Positions 62,001 through 64,000 of a stretch of 64,000 nucleotides of DNA are shown here, piece by piece. The first letter of the stretch is position 1. Each line of letters starts with the position of its first letter. Location of the stretch: positions 9,667,608 through 9,731,607 of the forward strand of contig NC_088299.1 of assembly GCF_032854445.1 (NCBI RefSeq), read 5' to 3'. The stretch is from Liolophura sinensis (Eukaryota > Mollusca > Polyplacophora > Chitonida > Chitonidae). A program made the position numbers and the translations under genes. Below the pieces are notes generated by a model, which was not told the origin of the DNA, ran no database searches, and saw nothing but the letters and a program-made list of their open reading frames with translations.

Positions 62001-63725
62001 GTTTGTTAGCTCAGTTCGTCTTTGAGCTCTGTTAGCTCAGTCTGTCAGTAAGTCTGTTAGCTCAGTCCGTCTTTGAGCTCTGTTAGCTCAGTCTGTCAGT
62101 AAGTCTGTTAGCTCAGTCCGTCTTTGAGCTCTGTTAGCTCAGTTTGTCAGTAAGTTTGTTAGTTCAGTCCGTCTGTGAACTGTTAGCTCAGTCTGTCAGT
62201 AAGTCTGTTAGCTCAGTCCGTCTGAAAGCTCTGTTAGCTCAGTCTGTCAGTAAGTCTGTTAGCTCAGTCCGTCTGAAAGCTCTGTTAGCTCAGTCTGTCA
62301 GTAAGTTTGTTAGCTCAGTCTGTCTGTGAGCTGTGTTAGCTCAGTCTGTCAGTAAGTCTGTTAGCTCAGTCCGTCTGAAAGCTCTGTTAGCTCAGTCTGT
62401 CAGTAAGTCTGTTAGCTCAGTCCGTCTTTGAGCTCTGTTAGCTCAGTCTGTCAGTAAGTCTGTTAGCTCAGTCTGTCTGTGAGCTCTGTTAGCTCAGTCT
62501 GTCAGTAAGTCTGTTAGCTCAGTCCGTCTTTGAGCTCTGTTAGCTCAGTCTGTCAGTAAGTCTGTTAGCTCAGTCCGTCTTTGAGCTCTGTTAGCTCAGT
62601 CTGTCAGTAAGTCTGTTAGCTCAGTCCGTCTGTGAGCTCTGTTAGCTCAGTCTGTTAGCTCAGTCCGTCTGTGAGCTGTGTTAGCTCAGTCTGTCAGTAA
62701 GTTTGTTAGCTCAGTCCGTCTGTGAGCTGTGTTAGCTCAGTCTGTCAGTAAGTTTGTTAGCTCAGTCCGTCTGTGAGCTGTGTTAGCTCAGTCTGTCAGT
62801 AAGTTTGTTAGCTCAGTCTGTCTGTGAGCTCTGTTAGCTGAATCGTTCTGTAAGTTGATCTGTTTGAAATTGTTTATGTCAGATTTGTTAGACGTTTAGT
62901 TTTCAGAAAGCCGAAATATTTCATGAGTAGTTCTCACAGGAAATCCACTAGTCCTCTCATGAAAGCCGGATAGTATTAAGCTAGTCATAGAGTGCAACCC
63001 ACTATGAATTTCAGTCATACCAGGCAATATTTGGGAATGAATAAATGCATGTAGTAAATGTATTTTGAGGGTAGGAGTTCTTCACAGTGTCTGTAAAAAT
63101 TGGCTTTGCTTTACCAGTGGTATACAGTAGCTGATACTGTACTGATGTCACTTAGATTGTCTTGAATGTATCGTTTAAATTATAAGTCATTATTCTCTGA
63201 CTTCCTTTCACAGCGGCGTAACAATTGTCCGTTAACAGCACGTAAAACTCATGGAATCATAGCTGTAAGTAGTTGATTCCTTCTTCCCCATTGCAGCCAT
63301 AAAATGGGATAACATGTAAAAACACTACCATTTGACAACTTCAGAAAATGAAATCTGTGCTGGCCACAAAAATGGCAGGTTATGAAGAAAAAATTTATGT
63401 ATAATTATATAGTATTTTTCCATTGCATAAAGAAAAACTAGAGAATAAAGATAACTGCTTCCAGCAGCTTGCAACAAAAATGATATGCAACTGTATTTTT
63501 CCTTTTCTTATTTTAATGCATCAGAAATTTCAAAAAGACTGTTACTGACTGTGTTTTCCTTTGTTTGATAAAAACCCACCAAGTATGTGTCTTTTAGTAT
63601 AAATACTGCTTTGTACATTAGCCATTTTAATTCTCTCGTAATAGGCTTTCAAGGAGCTGAAAGAATTCATGTTACCAGAAAATCAGCCGGATAAAAACCG
63701 ACAGAAACTTGTCCGTAACCTTCGG
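31951..63725 (+). CDS. ITPR: IP3-receptor-like protein, amino-terminal half (exons 2-17, continues beyond window)
   Basis: Sixteen exons encode 509 codons; all introns are GT-AG and every phase agrees. The protein is collinear with the N-terminal region of IP3 receptors, tetrameric ER calcium-release channels: GD..CLY opening strand, FQVCIQNRYKLNKKF (family FKLCPMNRY), the GE.IQLRH strand, a GG.VIRLFH strand that starts the MIR/ligand-binding trefoil, YWQIE (family LWEVE), the RLRN..T..YLG MIR strand, and NRQKLVR in the RIH domain. Total length up to NRQKLVR differs from vertebrate IP3R1 by only about 15 residues. Ligand contacts are partly lost: Arg241 is kept, Lys249 is Ala, the RTTGR loop (265-269) is replaced by RVMDQHR, Arg504 is Lys, Lys508 and Arg511 are kept. 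Hence probably a divergent paralogue with weak or no IP3 binding. The channel half lies outside the window. A RyR is less likely because spacing and motifs follow IP3R. Confidence 0.9.
32061..35850. other. Intron 2, left part; no gene supported
   Basis: Nothing recognisable apart from short poly-T/A runs. Open frames on the minus strand at 34074-34313 and 34785-35015 were considered as exons and not accepted. A series of loosely similar phrases near 33655-33990 (ttacgcttt...tcc(t)tgatatt) suggests an old, decayed tandem repeat of about 110-130 bp. Confidence 0.35.
36148..36406 (-). mobile_element. SINE family 1, full-length, minus strand
   Basis: Runs on plus from ttgattgatgtcttacgccg through the body to gatttgaactcacagcgacc (B-box complement) and ctaaccaattgagccacgga (A-box complement). 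It includes the tRNA-like head, so it is not 5'-truncated. No target-site duplication is visible: its 5' end passes directly into the minisatellite. Confidence 0.9.
36407..36966. repeat. 41/36-bp minisatellite, about 14 copies
   Basis: The unit is actgtccatctcctcaacac followed by tgttgcatcaattctcagaag (41 bp). A 36-bp variant replaces the start with atggctgctc. Units are nearly identical, implying recent expansion. The three plus frames are all open for 165-215 codons because the unit has no stop and is not a multiple of three; no gene is implied. Confidence 0.95.
37189..37266 (-). CDS. Possible terminal exon of an antisense transcript (weak)
   Basis: On the minus strand, acceptor ctactcag is followed in phase 0 by VHGLHVHCKTLYPNL and on to a TGA at 37189-37191. 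The phase fits the 3' end of the candidate exon at 38150-38322. Other frames here are open too (to 37053 and 37100), so the reading-frame choice is uncertain. Confidence 0.15.
   Translation of the reverse strand, partial: VHGLHVHCKTLYPNLKNSVHNWDMC
37378..37391. repeat. Poly-G run
   Basis: Fourteen G residues inside the interior of TIR element copy 3. Nothing else is associated with it. Confidence 0.95.
38150..38322 (-). CDS. Candidate antisense coding exon, receptor-tail-like
   Basis: On the minus strand a good acceptor (ccgtttgtctacag) and a donor (CAG|gtagcg) bracket 173 nt that stay open in one frame as (G)VECQYHRMG, STSDPVYEEMNRYEHE, SPDDGGKVSVAG and HPIYVGHVNGHVSQ. The hydrophilic content with spaced tyrosines resembles a receptor cytoplasmic tail. 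YEEM fits the YxxM consensus for PI3-kinase SH2 binding. The frame needs a preceding exon leaving one base, which the candidate at 39097-39186 supplies. I do not recognise the protein. The exon lies inside TIR element copy 3, so it could be a captured gene fragment rather than part of a functional gene. Confidence 0.4.
39097..39186 (-). CDS. Candidate antisense coding exon upstream of 38150-38322
   Basis: On the minus strand, acceptor gctttcctcctatcgag and donor CCAG|gtaaca enclose 90 nt that read (E)DLSRNAQESPLEMPG, AFKTHYHERNPSPP, leaving one base. Joined to the next exon this continues as PSPP-V-ECQYHRMG with no break. A second frame is also open (to 39010), so the frame is uncertain. An alternative acceptor would extend the exon to about 39205. 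A possible further exon at 39333-39373 (THIYCMDSANLV) also fits by phase but has a weak acceptor. It lies outside the TIR element. Confidence 0.3.
39590..39870. repeat. Family C dispersed repeat, single copy
   Basis: acattcgtacataagccgtc, aaccaaaatggacgttccag, ttcccaaaacgacgtttaac, acaaaccaccaaag, caagggatgttctaggcg and tgtatctcagttgccc follow the order of the 19460-19830 arm. It explains the opposed open frames at 39478-39804 and 39488-39715. Confidence 0.65.
39871..41984. other. Intron 2, no gene supported
   Basis: A 121-codon plus frame (41586-41951) has ordinary composition and no recognised domain. A donor-like CTGG|gtgagt on the minus strand near 40562 is isolated. Otherwise nothing seen. 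Confidence 0.35.
41985..42118. repeat. Left copy of a segment duplicated at 42488-42612
   Basis: actgtaaaatctgtggactg, cgcatttaatgacaggga, tttaccg, aatctgtatagggtgatac and actgtgtta are matched in order by actgtaaaagctgtggagtg, gcgcatagagacaggga, aatctgtat, ggttagggtgatacattg and aacgtgtta in the right copy. The two copies flank a 28-bp array and a MITE. Confidence 0.65.
42110..42338. repeat. 28-bp tandem array, about 8 copies
   Basis: The unit is acatttataacacgatatat followed by atcatgca, with point differences between copies. It ends at the left boundary of a MITE. Confidence 0.9.
42341..42485. mobile_element. MITE with 21-bp perfect terminal inverted repeats
   Basis: cagttgttcaaaagtgtatta near the left end is exactly complementary to taatacacttttgaacaactg near the right end, and the outermost bases are ggcc and gggcc. 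The element is 145 bp and non-coding. No target-site duplication is obvious. Confidence 0.88.
42488..42612. repeat. Right copy of the segment duplicated at 41985-42118
   Basis: See the left copy. The right copy begins two bases after the MITE and is somewhat rearranged internally. Confidence 0.6.
42613..43520. other. Intron 2, no gene seen
   Basis: Open frames at 42759-42980 (minus) and 42989-43195 (plus) lack splice signals and recognisable content. Confidence 0.35.
43521..43650 (-). mobile_element. SINE family 1, 5'-truncated copy
   Basis: ttgattggtgttttacgcca, ctcaagaataattcacttat, gagcattatagcggaaggaa and gaaacccacgaccatcca mark the 3' half on the minus strand. The usual TTTA tail is almost absent. 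Confidence 0.85.
43732..43746. repeat. Poly-G run
   Basis: Fifteen G residues preceded by a ggtggtgg tract. Nothing else is associated with it. Confidence 0.95.
44428..44501 (+). CDS. ITPR: IP3R-like exon 3
   Basis: Acceptor taatatttcag, donor ACAG|gtaggt; phase 2 in, phase 1 out (AG|T and G|CT codons). Encodes (S)ATTNGLFIYHKQDRHRP and TNIPNPT. Corresponds to the second and third strands of the suppressor trefoil (NGFI...VDDR in vertebrates). A SINE follows 47 bp into the intron. Confidence 0.85.
44548..44690 (+). mobile_element. SINE family 1, 5'-truncated copy
   Basis: Runs from ttgccagtaacctgcgaatg through tcctcccaccataatgcttg and aaatattcttgagtacggcg to an AAATAAATAAAT tail, 47 bp downstream of exon 3. 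Confidence 0.88.
45319..45440 (+). CDS. ITPR: IP3R-like exon 4
   Basis: Acceptor tttctttgtcag, donor AAG|gtaagt; phase 1 in, phase 0 out. Encodes FQVCIQNRYKLNKKFRKL, then VASVKNDSFDGAKSH. The first segment is the strongest family match in the window, equivalent to FKLCPMNRYSAQKQFWK of vertebrate receptors. Confidence 0.93.
45878..46038 (-). mobile_element. SINE family 1, 5'-truncated copy
   Basis: TTTATTTATTTATTTGATTG tail followed by gtgttttacgccg, ttcacttgtacgatgacggc, gcattatggtgggaggaaag and gacagaccttcccacgtacg. It stops before the B-box. Confidence 0.9.
46041..46118. repeat. 39-bp tandem duplication
   Basis: atagtctcctgcaataattc followed by taacattactcagata occurs twice in a row with one base changed (attactc versus ataactc). 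It directly follows the SINE. Confidence 0.92.
46119..48324. other. Intron 4, no gene seen
   Basis: Contains a short inverted repeat (ggtctgtt...aacagacc, 46662-46685), an (AAAT)n run at 47380-47408, and AT-rich unique DNA. Short open frames are unconvincing. Confidence 0.4.
48325..48714. repeat. Tandem repeat of a splice acceptor upstream of exon 5
   Basis: Six copies of a pyrimidine tract plus AG followed by (C/T)TCG: the AG ends at 48336, 48400, 48469, 48535, 48652 and, for the true exon, 48714. Spacing is 62-69 bp, with one interval of 117. After each of the first five the sequence reads ctcgatcattaat-aggcctat or a near match, while the last leads into coding sequence. In the required phase 0, entry at the first four copies meets a stop quickly (for example CTC GAT CAT TAA at 48401 and 48536). 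The unit therefore seems to have been copied from, or to have donated, the acceptor itself. Confidence 0.85.
48715..48801 (+). CDS. ITPR: IP3R-like exon 5
   Basis: Acceptor tatttgcttgcag, donor CAG|gtgagg; phase 0 on both sides, 29 codons. Encodes LAANAENKDNEAEQKR and GKRVRYGETIQ, equivalent to the charged helix and the G..IQYGNVIQ strand of the suppressor domain. Its acceptor is the last member of a tandem acceptor array. Confidence 0.88.
49918..49995 (+). CDS. ITPR: IP3R-like exon 6
   Basis: Acceptor attcatttcag, donor GTG|gtaagt; phase 0 on both sides, 26 codons. Encodes LRHMFTGKFVHMSTTH and QRDKNNLV, the LLHLKSNKYLTV strand pair of the family. Confidence 0.88.
50596..50676 (+). CDS. ITPR: IP3R-like exon 7
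   Basis: Acceptor tatatatttcag, donor GTG|gtaaga; phase 0 on both sides, 27 codons. Encodes VTLHGFNAKNAQFRILP and RYKVKSEGEV, matching [26 protein letters not shown] of the family. Confidence 0.9.
51119..51645. repeat. Two tandem copies of a segment of about 265 bp
   Basis: Both halves contain agttgacctactgagata, tcatggtcgtttgcttcaaa, acacaggccctga, attgatgaaatccc and tcatcttcattaatttatca in the same order. The copies differ at many positions, so the duplication is old. It lies in intron 7 and is not recognised as a mobile element. Confidence 0.88.
51646..54580. other. Intron 7, right part; no gene seen
   Basis: Contains poly-T/A runs (51894-51909, 52465-52478), a 29-bp tandem duplication at 53878-53930 (cttaattaatgataccagag twice), and unique DNA. 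No exon-like sequence missing from the family alignment is needed here, since exons 7 and 8 join in phase and in homology. Confidence 0.5.
54581..54678 (+). CDS. ITPR: IP3R-like exon 8
   Basis: Acceptor tctgtttccag, donor TAGG|gtaagt; phase 0 in, two bases out. Encodes VQIFDQIVFESVKS and PGHYFHASLPYQINYN, equivalent to V.IGDKVVL...PLHAS of the family. Confidence 0.9.
55277..55364 (+). CDS. ITPR: IP3R-like exon 9
   Basis: Acceptor tccttgttttcag, donor AGG|gtaagt; phase 2 in, phase 0 out. Encodes SELNLGVERSGFTLIG and SYRETSDQEKFVR, equivalent to the NSVNCNTSWKIVLFMKWSD strand that ends the suppressor domain. Confidence 0.88.
56095..56182 (+). CDS. ITPR: IP3R-like exon 10, start of the MIR/ligand trefoil
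   Basis: Acceptor catccatgtttgtag, donor ATG|gtaggt; phase 0 in, one base out. Encodes GGSVIRLFHKELEAYL and VAEGLFDDVVTED. The GG.V.RLFH signature is diagnostic. Its Arg corresponds to ligand contact Arg241 and is kept; the position of Lys249 (EKFL in mouse) is Ala here (EAYL). Confidence 0.93.
57245..57265 (+). CDS. ITPR: IP3R-like exon 11, 21-nt microexon
   Basis: Acceptor ctttttctgtag, donor GGTG|gtaagt; one base in and one base out, so inclusion adds exactly seven residues (GPKAGMG) and skipping keeps the frame: exon 10 spliced to exon 12 also forms a Val codon boundary. It falls between the RLFH strand and the loop that holds phosphate in canonical IP3Rs. Both splice sites are good, but so short an exon needs transcript proof. 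Confidence 0.6.
58720..58914. mobile_element. Probable MITE just upstream of exon 12
   Basis: Begins ggggccaatttcacacggct and ends with the loosely complementary taactttgtggaatgggccc, with AT-rich and partly self-complementary interior (tttaagtttaaaa; tttaataaaa). The right end is 30 bp from the exon 12 acceptor. Confidence 0.5.
58945..59052 (+). CDS. ITPR: IP3R-like exon 12, altered ligand loop
   Basis: Acceptor tccgttgttgcgtttcag, donor GATG|gtaaca; phase 1 on both sides, 36 codons. Encodes VHFRVRVMDQHRPKTL, SPSTSGITYWQIEAEH and SIIDG. It aligns with [25 protein letters not shown] of mouse IP3R1, but the Thr-Thr-Gly-Arg core is missing. Confidence 0.9.
59411..59556 (+). CDS. ITPR: IP3R-like exon 13, MIR strand
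   Basis: Acceptor gtatattaaacag (weak pyrimidine tract), donor AAG|gtaact; phase 1 in, phase 0 out. Encodes DVLHWEQQIRLRNMVT, RQYLGIDSKMDVSLIAD and DPRTVFRLHSVLK. The RLRN..T..YLG and VFRL strands match FRFKHLATGHYLA and the IFEL strand of the family. Confidence 0.92.
60413..60491 (+). CDS. ITPR: IP3R-like exon 14
   Basis: Acceptor gggtgtgttttgcag, donor AAAG|gtaggt; phase 0 in, one base out. Encodes ERDEIQMESYARIEHM and LTGCWLHAKK, matching NSYVRLRHLCTNTWVHS of the family. Confidence 0.92.
61597..61811 (+). CDS. ITPR: IP3R-like exon 15, end of trefoil and start of RIH domain
   Basis: Acceptor gttctttttccag, donor GAG|gtaaga; phase 1 in, phase 0 out. Encodes DEDYERQQFDEQGQQRG, RWDGAQVRKVAASNES, YDDAYTIQKVSKED and DNFNYVAGMVPFLFNLIQ. 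The last parts correspond to [20 protein letters not shown] and the first RIH helix. The donor runs directly into a 51-bp minisatellite rich in gtaagt. Confidence 0.92.
61835..62850. repeat. 51-bp minisatellite with repeated donor-like motifs
   Basis: The unit is gtctgttagctcagtccgtc, then tttgagctctgttagctcag, then tctgtcagtaa: 51 bp, about 19 copies, starting within 30 bp of the exon 15 donor. About 17 copies contain cagtaagt, whose GTAAGT matches the 5' splice-site consensus from +1 to +6. Each unit also has ttagctcag, a possible though weak acceptor. The length is a multiple of three, so parts of the array stay open, but read-through from exon 15 meets a TAA at 61869. Confidence 0.93.
63214..63264 (+). 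CDS. ITPR: IP3R-like exon 16
   Basis: Acceptor ctgacttcctttcacag, donor GCT|gtaagt; phase 0 on both sides, 17 codons (RRNNCPLTARKTHGIIA). Aligns with the [20 protein letters not shown] helix of the RIH domain only loosely, but position and phase fit. Confidence 0.8.
63645..63725 (+). CDS. ITPR: IP3R-like exon 17, ligand-binding helix
   Basis: Acceptor ttctctcgtaatag, donor CGG|gtaggt; phase 0 on both sides, 27 codons. Encodes AFKELKEFMLPENQPDK and NRQKLVRNLR. It aligns with NRERQKLMREQ of mouse IP3R1: Lys508 and Arg511 equivalents are kept and Arg504 is Lys. The gene continues beyond the window. Confidence 0.92.
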
Positions 63726-63896
63726 GTAGGTGCATCCCCTCATGCATACATGTATCTTTGCTAGTTATATACGTGTACTGTATTAATAAATTGACATATC
63801 ACATTAAAATCAGAGAGAAACTTTCACTTTCACTTTCGATTTCTTTCATCTATAAACCTGACCACTGTCATGTATTCCCAAAACTTGATTAAAAGG

Positions 63897-64000
63897 TTAT
63901 TTATTTATTTACTTATTTATTTAATTGGTGTTTTACGCTGTCCTCAAGAATATTTCACTTACACGATGACGACCAGCATTATGGAAACCGGGCAGAGCCG
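63897..64000 (-). mobile_element. SINE family 1 copy, cut by the window end
   Basis: TTTATTTATTTACTTATTTA tail followed by attggtgttttacgctgtcc, caagaatatttcacttacac and gaccagcattatgg, then an internal gap before aaaccgggcagagccg. It lies in intron 17. Confidence 0.9.

Noticed and set aside
62144-62329. Open frame of SVSLLAQSVSKSVSS-type repeats as a protein-coding extension of exon 15
   Set aside because: The 51-bp unit preserves frame, but reading through the exon 15 donor meets a TAA at 61869 and the next exon joins exon 15 in phase.
31951-63725. Ryanodine receptor instead of IP3R
   Set aside because: Both families share MIR and RIH domains, but the opening strand, the NRYKLNKKF and NRQKLVR motifs and the overall spacing follow IP3R, and the length up to NRQKLVR differs by only about 15 residues.

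Overview
This is animal nuclear DNA, AT-rich and intron-dominated, with no prokaryotic gene organisation. Two tRNA-derived SINE families are scattered through it. To my recollection they are typical of molluscs (bivalves and gastropods), so I infer a mollusc, but I cannot place it more closely from sequence alone.

The window holds the 5' part of one large plus-strand gene. Sixteen consecutive exons from 31951 to 63725, all with GT-AG introns and matching reading phases, encode 509 codons. These are collinear with the amino-terminal ligand-binding half of inositol 1,4,5-trisphosphate receptors (IP3R): suppressor beta-trefoil, MIR beta-trefoil, and the start of the RIH helical domain. The gene runs off the right edge. 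It is not a canonical IP3R: the Arg-Thr-Thr-Gly-Arg loop that grips the 4-phosphate of IP3 is absent and one basic ligand contact is an alanine, while two helical-domain basic contacts remain. A likely first coding exon with a TATA box lies at the left edge (302-692), which would make intron 1 about 31 kb. Four weaker alternative first exons, all in the compatible phase, lie inside that intron.

Layout. 1-700: promoter and first exon candidate. 0.7-31.9 kb: long first intron or intergenic DNA, filled with minisatellites (35-, 38-, 44- and 50-bp units), SINE copies and inverted-repeat elements. 32-44 kb: intron 2, containing a TIR element of about 2.8 kb with a SINE, a 41-bp minisatellite and coding-like minus-strand sequence inside it, then a MITE and a 28-bp array. 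44.4-63.7 kb: the compact exon cluster. Two minisatellites touch splice sites there: one repeats an acceptor upstream of exon 5, the other repeats donor-like motifs just downstream of exon 15.

The most unusual items are the ligand-site-degenerate IP3R-like gene, the tandem decoy splice-site arrays, a 21-nt in-frame microexon in the ligand-loop region, and a TIR family whose copies share ends but carry unrelated interiors. All exon calls come from reading splice signals, phase and protein resemblance by eye; no alignment or transcript data were available.
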